Part shown: one piece after another, positions 43,992 to 53,646 of the stretch
Layout of the letters: every line of letters begins with the position of its first letter
Position numbering within the stretch: position 1 is the first letter of the stretch
Source: Lewinellaceae bacterium
GTDB taxonomy: Bacteria > Bacteroidota > Bacteroidia > Chitinophagales > Saprospiraceae
Length of the DNA: 64,000 nucleotides
NCBI GenBank assembly: GCA_020636135.1
Contig: JACJYK010000001.1
Coordinates: 2,590,501 to 2,654,500 of the forward strand
Direction of reading: 5' to 3'
Notes under the pieces: model-generated
Databases searched by the model: none
What the model was told of the DNA's origin: nothing
The model's input: the letters and a program-made list of their open reading frames with translations, nothing else
Translations under genes and position numbers: made by a program

Positions 43992-46079
43992 TCATCTCAT
44001 CTGATCCAGGGCAATAAGTAATACCCGGGCGTAATTAACATATCCTTCCGGCAGGAGATGGATACCATCCTTGCCAAAATAATTCTCCGGTAAATTACCA
44101 TTTGCATCCAGGAGCTGGTAAGCGAGTGGGCTGTAGGTAACCTGTGAAGGGAAAGGATAGGCAGCAAGGCGCCGGTGCACTTCATCGAACGTCCGCCGGT
44201 TTTCACTGGATGGATCCTTAGTTGGTAAAGGACCTACGACCAGGACTTTTACATGCTGGTCTTTGGCGCGGATATCCTGCACAATTCCGGTTATGCCCTG
44301 GAAAATTTCCTCCGCCTGATCGGACGGAATGTTATTCACACCGATGGTTATCACTATATATTTCGGATGAAGCATCTGCCATGTGCCCTGCCGGACCCGC
44401 CGGCGCAGATGTTGCGTACGGTCGCCTGAGATGCCAAAATTATACCATTTCCAGTCCTGGAAAGTTTCTGAAAATGCCGCCTCTCCGGGCCGGTATGCTA
44501 CAGACCTGCCGGGGCCACCGATACTTTGGGTTATTGAATTTCCGAACAACAACATGTCAACCGTGTCACTGATCGCCGGCAATGCATTCATCTCAGTGAA
44601 AAGGCTGTGCCATTCCATGCCAGATTGCCATCCGGCTGCTGAACGGTATTCATTTCCGGGTGCTGGCAGCGAAGCCCAGTTGACCTTGGTTCCATAGCAA
44701 GCCTCAATGAAGTCTACGATGGGTGTTGGATTTTGCAGGCTATGAGGATGGTGGTCGACGCCGGGCTTGCGAATAACCCGGATTGTCCCTCCAGCGGCGC
44801 GTATCCTGGCCACAAATAAGTCCGTATTTTCAGCGACAGGCACCACACGGTCTGCCTCCCCTACGACGTGTAACATCGGGACATTCTGCCAGGCAATAGA
44901 ATCCGCCAGGTCCAGGGGATTGCCTTCGAACAATATAGCACTCTGTTCATCCTCCAGACCGAAGTCCTTTTTGAATATTGCCCAGTCCTGAGCACTGCCT
45001 GCACTGGTGCCTTTACCTCCCGGCCAACTCTTCATATCCAGTACCGGAGCATCGGCATAAACCCCAGCTACAGATTCAGGACGGTGAAGCAACCAGCGAT
45101 AAGCATAGATCCCCCCTCGCGAAAAACCTTCCAGAATACCTTTTGGGGCAAAGCCAACAGATTGAAGCCAGTCATAAAACCAGTCCCAAAGCTGCATGTT
45201 TGTGGTGTTACCATACCATTCCGCCGCATCGCAATAAATCACATAATAGCCTCGCTCCAGAAGGGCTATTTCAGTCTGCGGCTCATGCCCCCAAAACCGT
45301 TGCCGCCAAATCCAGGGATGACCTGCTGCTGCGTAGGTGGGCAATACCACACGCCAGGTGTGTCCCTGATGGTGTCCTTCCACGCCAGCATAACCATGGT
45401 AGTCAAAGGCCGAGGTTTGATCATCCGTTCCGGATAATCCCAACACCTGAAATCGATCCTGATGCAAGGCCTGGTAAAAACGTTTTGCAATTGTCCCGGC
45501 TCCAATGGACGAGATATGAATACCATCCTGCCAGTATTCCGGGTATGAGGCAAGCACCAGTTGAAGGTCAATGGTTTCCCACCGCATTTGCTGCGCCAGC
45601 TTGTAGAACCTTGGTCTTAAGGTCGCCTGGCAGGAGGAATCCGCATATGCAAATTCAGGACTTATACTGCGTGAAGGTAATGCCAGAAAATAACGACTGT
45701 GCGGATTCACCTTGAGCAACCCTTGCAGATCGGTTATCCAGGTGTTGTACCAATCCAGTGTATCTCCAATTCCTCCGGTAACTTTCTCCAGGAGATTTAT
45801 CCAGTCGGGTATCAGAAAGATCACATTCTGGTTTCCCTGAGTGGCTTCAGAACCGGCATCTACGCGGCAGGACGTAATCGAGAAATCTTCACCGCATAAT
45901 GCCTGCAGTTGCACGGGCAATGCATTTACATCCGGTCTGGTCATGGTGTTCCCGGATATCATCCGGTCTCCCCACAACAGAACTTTTACCGGAGTACCTG
46001 CCATCACCGACAACACACCAAAAGCAACAATCAGACCGGCAGCTAACCCATTCTTTGCCATTTTTACTGACATGTACAT
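43992..46079 (-). CDS. SGNH - alpha/beta hydrolase - SGNH triple-domain secreted esterase
   Basis: About 695 residues with a signal peptide (LAAGLIVAFGVLSVMAG). N-terminal domain (~30-200) is SGNH-like: DGIH at 185-188, but the nucleophile block reads LLWGDRM with Arg39 where Ser is expected, so it may be inactive. The middle (~225-480) is an alpha/beta hydrolase with Ser320 in GFSRG, Asp in GEADRVV and His in DHHPHSL. C-terminal domain (~500-695) is a full SGNH hydrolase: Ser515 in FGNSIT, Gly in NFGISGDRT, Asn in IGVNNI, and DGIHLLPEG. It probably removes acyl groups from glycans, perhaps with the nearby sialidase, though it is on the opposite strand. Start 46079 is one of three close ATGs. 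Confidence 0.85.
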   Translation of the reverse strand: MYMSVKMAKNGLAAGLIVAFGVLSVMAGTPVKVLLWGDRMISGNTMTRPDVNALPVQLQALCGEDFSITSCRVDAGSEATQGNQNVIFLIPDWINLLEKVTGGIGDTLDWYNTWITDLQGLLKVNPHSRYFLALPSRSISPEFAYADSSCQATLRPRFYKLAQQMRWETIDLQLVLASYPEYWQDGIHISSIGAGTIAKRFYQALHQDRFQVLGLSGTDDQTSAFDYHGYAGVEGHHQGHTWRVVLPTYAAAGHPWIWRQRFWGHEPQTEIALLERGYYVIYCDAAEWYGNTTNMQLWDWFYDWLQSVGFAPKGILEGFSRGGIYAYRWLLHRPESVAGVYADAPVLDMKSWPGGKGTSAGSAQDWAIFKKDFGLEDEQSAILFEGNPLDLADSIAWQNVPMLHVVGEADRVVPVAENTDLFVARIRAAGGTIRVIRKPGVDHHPHSLQNPTPIVDFIEACYGTKVNWASLPAPGNEYRSAAGWQSGMEWHSLFTEMNALPAISDTVDMLLFGNSITQSIGGPGRSVAYRPGEAAFSETFQDWKWYNFGISGDRTQHLRRRVRQGTWQMLHPKYIVITIGVNNIPSDQAEEIFQGITGIVQDIRAKDQHVKVLVVGPLPTKDPSSENRRTFDEVHRRLAAYPFPSQVTYSPLAYQLLDANGNLPENYFGKDGIHLLPEGYVNYARVLLIALDQMR

Positions 46080-46243
46080 ATTGATTTCAAATATCCAATT
46101 GGTTACCAGGGCTGCCGACACGACGCCATGAACCTTTCTTTTCTTCCGTAAATTATGAACTATCGAAAGGATCGGGATGGATCATACCCATTATTTTCAC
46201 CGAACCGGAGTGATCTCAAACAACAGTGTATCTTAGTGGCTTT

Positions 46244-46251
46244 TAATTTTG
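46244..46251 (+). promoter_or_regulatory. candidate -7 element before YjjG-like gene
   Basis: TAATTTTG matches TAnnTTTG exactly, 8 bases before the ATG at 46260. If used, the mRNA would be almost leaderless. No clear -33 motif is present. Confidence 0.25.
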
Positions 46252-46259
46252 AAGAGAAA

Positions 46260-46970
46260 ATGGCACATTCCCATTATCAGTATTTGCTCATTGATGCTGA
46301 CCACACCATTTACGATTTCGATCGTTGCCAGGAGGAAGCACTGGAGCAGACCTTCCTTGATTTTGGACAAACATTCCTGCCGGAGTGGCATCCGATCTAC
46401 ACCCGCCTTAATCTGGCGGCATGGGATGCCCATGAACGCGGGATACTTACCCGCGAACAGATCCGTACCGTGCGGTTTTCACAACTGGCGGCGGAAGTAG
46501 GAATCCATCTCGACCCTGAATCTTACCATGAGCGGTATGTCGAACACCTGTCCGGTATCGTCCATTATCTGGATACCGCCGAATCCTCCCTGCACGAGCT
46601 GGCCAAATCATTTACCCTCGCCATGATCACCAATGGCTTGCCAAATGTCCAGCGTCCCAGATTGTCGCGGTCCAGCATTACACCGCTATTCAGTGCTATC
46701 GTTATCTCCGGGGAAATAAGTAAAACCAAGCCGGATCCGGCATTCTTCAATCACACCCTGGATCAGCTGGGAAATCCATCGCCGGAGGATTGTCTGGTAA
46801 TTGGAGATAACCTGTTCGCCGATATCGGTGGCGGGCAGAATGCCGGCATGCATACCTGCTGGTTTAATCCCCATGGCAAATCCAACGCGGAGCCGGGAGT
46901 CACCCCCACCTTTACGGTTCGCAATTGGGATGAAATAAAATCATTACTAGCCTCAGATTCAATAAATTAA
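46260..46970 (+). CDS. HAD-family phosphatase, YjjG-type pyrimidine nucleotidase
   Basis: About 236 residues from ATG 46260 (the longer frame adds a non-conserved leader). HAD motif I is DADHT (nucleophile Asp13, acid/base Asp15), motif II ITNG, motif III Lys in SKTKPDP, motif IV GDNLFADIGGG. Length, the cap and NAGMHTCWFNPHG follow YjjG, which dephosphorylates nucleoside monophosphates, including non-canonical pyrimidines. Cytoplasmic. A housekeeping gene between secreted glycan enzymes. Confidence 0.88.
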   Translation: MAHSHYQYLLIDADHTIYDFDRCQEEALEQTFLDFGQTFLPEWHPIYTRLNLAAWDAHERGILTREQIRTVRFSQLAAEVGIHLDPESYHERYVEHLSGIVHYLDTAESSLHELAKSFTLAMITNGLPNVQRPRLSRSSITPLFSAIVISGEISKTKPDPAFFNHTLDQLGNPSPEDCLVIGDNLFADIGGGQNAGMHTCWFNPHGKSNAEPGVTPTFTVRNWDEIKSLLASDSIN

Positions 46971-47051
46971 ATCCGCAGTACATCATCATCACCCTAAGTA
47001 CCGGAAGTAAATTAAACTGGAAATTCGAACATTTTTTATACCTTCTTCACT

Positions 47052-48488
47052 ATGAAAAAGCATGTCCTCACCCTGACCCTTCTATCTACGATGCACCTGA
47101 TGTTCAGCCAGGCTTATGTAATGCCCACTGACCCGCTGGTATTGCAAAAGCTGGACTGGTGGCAGGATCAGAAATTCGGACTGATGATGCATTGGGGAAC
47201 CTACAGCCAATGGGGTGTCGTGGAATCCTGGTCTATTTGTTCCGAAGACCAGCCCTGGTGTTCACGCAATGGCGCGGATTATAGCCAATACAAACGAGAC
47301 TATGAGGCACTGGCTACAACCTTTAATCCTCAAAAATTTGATCCCCAGCCGTGGGTGAATGCCGCGAAGTACGCCGGCATGAAGTACCTGGTCTTCACCA
47401 CCAAACACCACGATGGATTTTGCATGTTTGACACCAAAGAAACGGACTATCGAATTACCGGCTCTCAGGTACCATTCCATACCGATCCCCGTGCAGATGT
47501 AACCAAAGTCCTGTTTGATTCCTTTCGCAATCAGGGGTTTGGCATAGGTGCCTATTTTTCGAAACCCGACTGGCATTCACCGGATTTCTGGGCACCGGAA
47601 TGGGCAACGCCCGACCGCTGTACCAATTACGACACCAATAAACACCCCGACCGGTGGCAGAAATTTAGAGACTATACCTACAATCAAATCGAAGAATTAA
47701 TGAGCGGTTACGGGAAGGTGGATATCCTCTGGCTGGATGGAGGATGGGTACGGCCGGATTCCACAATAAACGAAGAAGTCCGCTCCTGGGGATACCGGAT
47801 CCCGGACTACCCTCAGGATATCGACATGCCCAGGATAGCCACAATGGCCAGGGCCCATCAACCGGGCCTTCTGGTGGTGGATCGCAGCGTTCATGGTCCC
47901 TTTGAAGACTACCGTACACCGGAACAGCAGGTCCCGGAGCGGGCATTGTCGTACCCCTGGGAGACATGCATGACCATGGGAAACAGCTGGTCGTACAGCA
48001 AAAATCCGCACTATAAATCTACCCATCAACTGATCCACCTCCTCGTGGATATTGTAGCCAAGGGTGGCAATTTCCTCCTTAACATCGGCCCCAGTCCGGA
48101 TGGCACCTGGGATCAGGAAGCGTTTGACCGCCTTCAGGGTATCGGTGACTGGATGCAGGTAAATCAGGAAGCCATCTATGCCACACGGGCCATCGCACCT
48201 TACAAGGAAGGCAAGATCCGCTTTACACGAAAGAAAAATACGAACACGGTTTATGCGATCTATCTTGCTGATGAACAGGAAAAGAACCCGCCGGAATACT
48301 GGTCCATCCAACAGCTGAAAGCCAGAACAGGAAGCAAGGTTTCCGTACTGGAAACCGGCGATGAACTCAGCTGGAAACCAAATGGCGACCAGGGCATGAT
48401 CATTCAGATCCCTGAAAAAGTCAGGCAGAAAATGAAAAGCCAGCATGCCTGGACCATCCTATTTGAAGCGGACAACATTCATAACTAG
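47052..48488 (+). CDS. alpha-L-fucosidase (GH29)
   Basis: A 478-residue secreted enzyme (signal cut near LMFSQ). GLMMHWGTYS, FTTKHHDGFCMF and the nucleophile motif DILWLDGGW (Asp229) define GH29; GGNFLLNIGPSPDG closes the barrel. His47 and His119/120 are likely substrate contacts. The C-terminal ~100 residues form the usual short beta domain with no added binding module. It releases terminal fucose from glycans, complementing the sialidase 5.4 kb upstream. The acid/base Glu was not assigned. Confidence 0.92.
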   Translation: MKKHVLTLTLLSTMHLMFSQAYVMPTDPLVLQKLDWWQDQKFGLMMHWGTYSQWGVVESWSICSEDQPWCSRNGADYSQYKRDYEALATTFNPQKFDPQPWVNAAKYAGMKYLVFTTKHHDGFCMFDTKETDYRITGSQVPFHTDPRADVTKVLFDSFRNQGFGIGAYFSKPDWHSPDFWAPEWATPDRCTNYDTNKHPDRWQKFRDYTYNQIEELMSGYGKVDILWLDGGWVRPDSTINEEVRSWGYRIPDYPQDIDMPRIATMARAHQPGLLVVDRSVHGPFEDYRTPEQQVPERALSYPWETCMTMGNSWSYSKNPHYKSTHQLIHLLVDIVAKGGNFLLNIGPSPDGTWDQEAFDRLQGIGDWMQVNQEAIYATRAIAPYKEGKIRFTRKKNTNTVYAIYLADEQEKNPPEYWSIQQLKARTGSKVSVLETGDELSWKPNGDQGMIIQIPEKVRQKMKSQHAWTILFEADNIHN

Positions 48489-48589
48489 CCGCAAATTAAA
48501 TACTTATAAATAGTAACTTAAACTGATTCGGTAACTTGATTCCACAAAGTCAAAATATTTTCCTTAGCTCCTTTTTTTAAACATACGGT

Positions 48590-49771
48590 ATGTTAAAATA
48601 TCTGACTGGTCTTCTAATGTTAAGTGCACTTTTTCATTTCGGTTGCCAGCGAAAGCCCCAGCCTATGGCTGATGCTGATGCTTATAACCGCCTGCAGGAA
48701 CAATTGCTGGATGCACAGCCAGGATCCGTTGTCTTTATTCCTGAAGGCATCTATGAGCTGGACCGGTCACTCTCGCTTGATGCCATCAGCGGGGTAACCA
48801 TCCGCGGCGCCGGAATTGACAAAACCATACTCTCTTTTAAAACACAGCAAGCCGGTGCAGAGGGGTTGCGGATTACCGCCGATAGTGTAACCCTGGAGGA
48901 CTTTACGGTCCAGGACGCCCTGGGTGATGGTATTAAACTGCAGGGCTGCCAGCAGGTTGTGATCCACCGGGTGAAGGCAACCTGGACCGATGGTGCAAAA
49001 TCCTCTAATGGCGGTTATGGGTTATATCCGGTTCAGTGTAAAAATGTACTTATAGACAGTTGTGAAGCTTCGTTTGCTTCGGATGCAGGCGTTTATGTGG
49101 GCCAGTCAGAAGATGTCGTCGTGCGCAACTCCTATGCTCATGAGAATGTGGCCGGCATTGAAATCGAAAATTGCATTAATTCCAGGGTCTATGACAATCT
49201 GGCCGAAAACAACACCGGTGGCATTCTGGTGTTTGACCTGCCCGACCTGCAGGTTGTCAACGGACATTCCTGCGAAGTTTACCAAAATCGTATTGTAGAA
49301 AACAACCATAAAAATTTTGCCGCCGAGGGGAACATGGTCGCTATTGTTCCGCCAGGCACCGGGATCATCCTGCTTGCAGCCAAGAAAATCAATATTCATG
49401 ACAACACCATCACTGGCCACAAGACCATCGGCACAGCCATTGCCAGCTACCATATTACCGAGCGTCCATGGAAAGATGAGCGTTATGATCCTTTCACCTA
49501 CGATGTATCCATCCACCATAACCATTATGACCGTAAAAGCGCCATACCCGACCTCAGCAAGGATTTCGGCAAAATGGTCAATCTTCTGTTCCCAGGTAAG
49601 CCACAGGACATCCTGTACGATGGAATCACCCGGGAGAATACGGAAGCATCAAACCCGATGAACATTTGCATTCAGGACAACTCGGCGGATCAATTGCGGT
49701 TTGCCATGGTTGATGCAGCCCATGATTTTGACGACGTAAGTCAGGATCCTTCACCCTACAACTGCCGGTGA
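48590..49771 (+). CDS. parallel beta-helix lipoprotein, TIGR03805 type
   Basis: A 393-residue lipoprotein (signal ends FHFGC). Beta-helix coils run from ~30 to 330 (GVTIRGAGIDKTILSFK, VTLEDFTVQDALGDGIKL, VVVRNSYAHENVAGIEIENC, RVYDNLAENNTGGILVF). This fits the family described by TIGR03805, whose members are regularly found beside a TIGR03806 protein. That is exactly the case here: stop and next start overlap as TGATG at 49769-49773. Such helices usually bind or cut polysaccharide; no catalytic residues are evident. It leads a four-gene overlapping or closely spaced cluster. Confidence 0.85.
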   Translation: MLKYLTGLLMLSALFHFGCQRKPQPMADADAYNRLQEQLLDAQPGSVVFIPEGIYELDRSLSLDAISGVTIRGAGIDKTILSFKTQQAGAEGLRITADSVTLEDFTVQDALGDGIKLQGCQQVVIHRVKATWTDGAKSSNGGYGLYPVQCKNVLIDSCEASFASDAGVYVGQSEDVVVRNSYAHENVAGIEIENCINSRVYDNLAENNTGGILVFDLPDLQVVNGHSCEVYQNRIVENNHKNFAAEGNMVAIVPPGTGIILLAAKKINIHDNTITGHKTIGTAIASYHITERPWKDERYDPFTYDVSIHHNHYDRKSAIPDLSKDFGKMVNLLFPGKPQDILYDGITRENTEASNPMNICIQDNSADQLRFAMVDAAHDFDDVSQDPSPYNCR

Positions 49772-50847
49772 TGCGTACCAAACTGTTCTGGGTAGGACTG
49801 ATACTTATATTTCTGGGGCAATTTTGCAGTACCCCAAACCAAACCGTTCAGCTACCTCCTCCCGGGGCCCCTTTCAGGCATTTATCGGAATACAACTTGT
49901 ATGCCGGCAAGTTGGCCTCCCTTCAACCAAACGATCGGGTGTTATCGTATGAAGTGATCAATTCACTATTTACCGATTATGCTCTTAAAGCCCGGTTTGT
50001 GTGGATGCCTGAGGGAAGTACAGCGTCCCTCATGGAAGACGGCACCATAAGCTTCCCGGAGGGAGCCATACTCGTTAAAAACTTCTATTACCCGGCCGAT
50101 ATGCGGGACATTCATAGTGTCAGGAGGATTTTGGAGACGCGCTTACTGATCCGGGAAAATGACCATTGGTCAGCCTATGCCTATATCTGGAACGATAAAC
50201 AAAATGAAGCGGAATACAGCCCGGTCGGAGCATTGCTTCCCGTCACCTGGACGGATACCTCGGGTGTTGCCCGGTCGATCCATTATCTGGTTCCCAATAA
50301 AAATCAATGTAAGAACTGCCACAACCTGAATGGAACCGTCCAACCGATCGGGCCGAAATTTGCCAATCTGAATCGCCCTGTGAGCCAGGCCGACGGCAGT
50401 ACCATCAATCAAATCGAACGGTGGATCAACAATGGATATCTGCGACCAAGCTTTCAGACGGATTCACTCGCCACGATGCCCAAATGGGACGATCCCGGAT
50501 CAGGTGATCTGCAATCCCGGGCGCTGGCCTACCTCGATGTTAATTGCGGGCATTGCCACCGGCCTGAAGGCCCCGGCAACACATCAGGACTTTATTTGCA
50601 ATTTTCGGAAACCAACCCGACCCACCTTGGCTTGTGTAAGGTGCCGGTAGCGGCAGGTAAAGGTTCGGGGGGCCGCACATTTGACATACAGCCCGGACAT
50701 CCAGACCAATCCATCCTGATGTACCGCGTCCAGTCCCTGGATCCCGGTGTCATGATGCCCGAACTGGGCAGAACTATCGTACATGAAGAAGGGGTGGCTG
50801 TCGTCCGCGATTGGATTGCTTCACTTCAGACCGATTGTTATGACTAG
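49771..50847 (+). CDS. diheme c-type cytochrome, SO_2930/HNE_0200 (TIGR03806) family
   Basis: About 358 residues from ATG 49771, overlapping the previous stop. A signal or lipoprotein leader (LIFLGQFC) is followed by an N-terminal domain (~35-170: RVLSYEVINSLFTDYALKARFVWMP) typical of TIGR03806. Two heme motifs follow: CKNCH at 180-184 and CGHCH at 259-263. Met residues near MPKWD and MMPELG could be axial ligands. It is an electron carrier or oxidase of unknown substrate in the periplasm or outer membrane. It overlaps the TonB receptor start by 8 bases. Confidence 0.88.
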   Translation: MRTKLFWVGLILIFLGQFCSTPNQTVQLPPPGAPFRHLSEYNLYAGKLASLQPNDRVLSYEVINSLFTDYALKARFVWMPEGSTASLMEDGTISFPEGAILVKNFYYPADMRDIHSVRRILETRLLIRENDHWSAYAYIWNDKQNEAEYSPVGALLPVTWTDTSGVARSIHYLVPNKNQCKNCHNLNGTVQPIGPKFANLNRPVSQADGSTINQIERWINNGYLRPSFQTDSLATMPKWDDPGSGDLQSRALAYLDVNCGHCHRPEGPGNTSGLYLQFSETNPTHLGLCKVPVAAGKGSGGRTFDIQPGHPDQSILMYRVQSLDPGVMMPELGRTIVHEEGVAVVRDWIASLQTDCYD

Positions 50848-53233
50848 ATCATTACTTCGTACCCTTGCGCTTTCAACCGCCTTTATATTATTCGGCGGAG
50901 CCTTCATTTCGCTGAAAAGCCAGTCGCTGACACAACGTGTCACCGGGAAAGTCGTGGATCAGGTAACCCACCAACCCTTACCGGGCGTCTCGGTCGTCGT
51001 CCTGGATACTGATCCACTGATGGGAACTGTCAGCGATGATGATGGTACTTTTGCCCTTGAGCAGGTTCCGGTGGGCCGGCATCAATTGCAGTGCAGCTAT
51101 GTAGGTTACCAAACCTATACCACCGAAGGGTTGGTGATCACGTCCGCGAAAGCCGTCCAGATCGACATCGAACTTGCAGAAGGGGTAGACCTGGCCAGCG
51201 TGGAGGTTATCGCTTCCGGCTTTGCCAATGCTCCGGTCAACAATCTGGCCATGGTAAGCGCCCGCTCGTTCACGGTCGAGGAAACCGAACGTATCGCTGC
51301 CAGCGTCAACGATATGGGACGCATGGCCCTCTCCTACCCCGGAGTACAGCAAGGTGGCGACGATACGGAAAATGACATCATCATCCGCGGGAATTCAAGC
51401 TTCGGCATCCTTTGGAGACTGGAAGGAATTGATATCCCTAATCCAAACCATTTTGCCCGTCCGGGCACTTCCGGAGGCGGAATTACCATCTTTAGTGCAC
51501 AGTTGCTCAGCCGGTCCGACTTTTATACTGGTGGCATGCCAGCCGAATACGGAAATGCACTTTCCGGTGCCTTTGACATTCATTTTAAACACGGTAACCT
51601 CCAGGAGCGTGAATACCGGATCAAGACCGGCCTGCTTGGTCTTGACTTCGCTACGGAGGGCCCGATACGCAAAGACCATTCTTCCTATGTGGTCAATTAC
51701 CGGTATTCGACCCTGGGCTTACTCAATAAATTGGGCTTTCATCTGGTCGGTGAGCGGGTAAGCAATGATTTTCAGGACCTCTCCTTCAACATATACCGGG
51801 AGAGTGACGACAAAAAGAAACAGTGGACCCTGTTCGGCATGGGGGGGATTTCCCTGGAGCACTATACACCGGTTACCGATCCGGAGGAACGCGAGCCAGG
51901 CATAGCCAACGAATGGGAAGATCGACGACAAGGTAGCAATATGGCGGCCCTTGGTTCCACGTATACCCATCTGCTGAATGAAAAATCCTACCTCAAAGGG
52001 GTGGTTGCCCTGATGGGCAGCGACATCTTTCGTATGTATGACACACTGAATCTGGAAGATGTCCGCTACCGCTACAATACGGAGAATTATCTGGACAACC
52101 GGCTGTCCACTTCCTGGACCTATTCGGTGCAAATGAATGAGCGGTGGAGCCTGAAATCCGGGTTGATCGGTCACCTGATCTTCTATCGCTTCTTTAATGA
52201 GACCAATCCGCGCTCTTCCATCACTGACATCACAGAAAAGCAGCGCCTCACCAACCTGGATGGCGGCGGAACAACCTTTACCACCCAGGCCTATAGTCAG
52301 GCAAATATGCAGATCAACAGCCGCTGGAGTCTGCTGGGAGGTGTCCATGTTCTTTTCCTGGGTCAAAATGGAACAGCCAGTGTCGATCCCCGTATTTCCG
52401 CCCGATTTCGCTTCAACCCGGATCATTACCTGAGTCTGGCAATGGGAAAGCACAGCCAGATGTTACCCCTCGCAGCGTATTTTTATCAGGACACAAATGG
52501 ATTTCAACCGAATGCCAATCTGCCGATGATCCATTCCAATCATCTGATCCTCAGTCATACGTACATCACCCGCTCGCATCTCAAGTTCAATACCGAATTG
52601 TACCTTCAACAATTGCACAAAGTGCCCGTAAAGCCGGATGCAGAATCCGATTACTGGATGCTTAATGAACAATCCAATTTCCCGCAATTCCCGGTCGTAA
52701 GTGTCGGCAAAGGAATGAATTACGGCATAGACCTCGCCATTGAAAAGTTTTTTACCAATCAGGTTTATTTTCTGTTCAATGGTTCCTGGTTCAATGCGAC
52801 CTACCATGCCTATGATGGAGTCAGCCATCCCAGCCGTTTCGCAAGCAGATGGGTGTCCGCATTGACACTGGGCCGTGAGGTAGCCTTCCGCAACGGTAAC
52901 ACCCTTCAGTTCGGTGGTCGTTATTTATTTAATGGTGGCTTCCGTTACACACCCTATGATCCGGTCTTATCGGAGCTTCAAAACACCTATGTACCACTGG
53001 CAGGAGCCAGTTGGGAAGGACAGGTTCCTGCTTACCAGCGGCTCGATGCCCGGATCGCTTACCGATTCAATCGGTCCCGCTACAGCGGTATCCTTTCCCT
53101 GGATATCCAGAATGTGCTGAGTACAAAAAATATCAGCTCTGTGGGCTATGATGCTGTCAGGAATGAGCTCTACTTCCGACAATATCCCGGAGGGGATTTT
53201 ATCCCGGTTTTAAGTTATCAGGTAGACTTCTAA
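50840..53233 (+). CDS. TonB-dependent receptor with carboxypeptidase-regulatory-like domain
   Basis: About 797 residues from ATG 50840, giving a signal peptide (LALSTAFILFGGAFIS). Residues ~30-120 form a carboxypeptidase-regulatory-like domain (VTGKVVDQVTHQPLPGVSVVV). The plug domain (~125-235) shows VQQGGDDTENDIIIRGNSS and LEGIDIPNPNHFARPG. The remaining ~560 residues form the barrel, closing in VLSYQVDF. It is not accompanied by a SusD gene. Its 8-base overlap with the diheme cytochrome gene says they are made together, which suggests import of a product or cofactor handled by the beta-helix/cytochrome pair. Confidence 0.9.
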   Translation: MTRSLLRTLALSTAFILFGGAFISLKSQSLTQRVTGKVVDQVTHQPLPGVSVVVLDTDPLMGTVSDDDGTFALEQVPVGRHQLQCSYVGYQTYTTEGLVITSAKAVQIDIELAEGVDLASVEVIASGFANAPVNNLAMVSARSFTVEETERIAASVNDMGRMALSYPGVQQGGDDTENDIIIRGNSSFGILWRLEGIDIPNPNHFARPGTSGGGITIFSAQLLSRSDFYTGGMPAEYGNALSGAFDIHFKHGNLQEREYRIKTGLLGLDFATEGPIRKDHSSYVVNYRYSTLGLLNKLGFHLVGERVSNDFQDLSFNIYRESDDKKKQWTLFGMGGISLEHYTPVTDPEEREPGIANEWEDRRQGSNMAALGSTYTHLLNEKSYLKGVVALMGSDIFRMYDTLNLEDVRYRYNTENYLDNRLSTSWTYSVQMNERWSLKSGLIGHLIFYRFFNETNPRSSITDITEKQRLTNLDGGGTTFTTQAYSQANMQINSRWSLLGGVHVLFLGQNGTASVDPRISARFRFNPDHYLSLAMGKHSQMLPLAAYFYQDTNGFQPNANLPMIHSNHLILSHTYITRSHLKFNTELYLQQLHKVPVKPDAESDYWMLNEQSNFPQFPVVSVGKGMNYGIDLAIEKFFTNQVYFLFNGSWFNATYHAYDGVSHPSRFASRWVSALTLGREVAFRNGNTLQFGGRYLFNGGFRYTPYDPVLSELQNTYVPLAGASWEGQVPAYQRLDARIAYRFNRSRYSGILSLDIQNVLSTKNISSVGYDAVRNELYFRQYPGGDFIPVLSYQVDF

Positions 53234-53244
53234 ATAAAAACCAA

Positions 53245-53646
53245 ATGCAAATCAAATTCATCCTGGAGTGGATCCTGCGGATCGTGCTGGCCCTGATCCT
53301 CGTGCAAACTTTATTTTTCAAGTTCACGGGTGCGCCGGAGAGCATCTACATTTTCGAGAAGACCGGATTGGGAGCGCCTGGTCGCATTGGCAGTGGCATC
53401 GTCGAGCTGATCGCCTCCATACTCCTGCTGATTCCAAAATGGAAGACGTATGGCGCTTTGCTTGCTTTCGGCTCTATGTCGGGAGCGATCTTTTTCCACC
53501 TCACCTCACTGGGAATCGATGTCATGGGAGACGGTGGCACCTTGTTTTATCTGGCTTGTCTGGTATGGCTGGGAAGCCTGTACCTGCTCATCCGTTACCG
53601 GCATGAGTGGATCCCGGAACGGTTCCTTGCTGCCAAAAACAAATAG
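53245..53646 (+). CDS. DoxX-like membrane protein
   Basis: A 133-residue protein with four membrane helices (WILRIVLALILVQTLFFKF, GIVELIASILLLIP, YGALLAFGSMSGAIFFHL, LFYLACLVWLGSLYLL). The helix pattern and FFKFTG, ELIAS motifs fit DoxX/MauE-like proteins, linked in other systems to quinone or thiol redox work. It lies 11 bases after the TonB receptor gene and is probably the last gene of the same operon. Confidence 0.75.
   Translation: MQIKFILEWILRIVLALILVQTLFFKFTGAPESIYIFEKTGLGAPGRIGSGIVELIASILLLIPKWKTYGALLAFGSMSGAIFFHLTSLGIDVMGDGGTLFYLACLVWLGSLYLLIRYRHEWIPERFLAAKNK

Noticed and set aside
44978..45715. A 245-codon open frame on the plus strand opposite the triple-hydrolase gene
   Set aside because: Its translation is rich in Pro, His and Arg with no domain, and the minus-strand frame has clear catalytic motifs, so this is a shadow.
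47697..48446. A 249-codon minus-strand open frame inside the GH29 gene
   Set aside because: It overlaps the catalytic region of a clear fucosidase and has no recognisable family.
51719..52453. A 244-codon minus-strand open frame inside the TonB receptor gene
   Set aside because: No signal, domain or start context; the opposite frame is a recognisable outer-membrane barrel.
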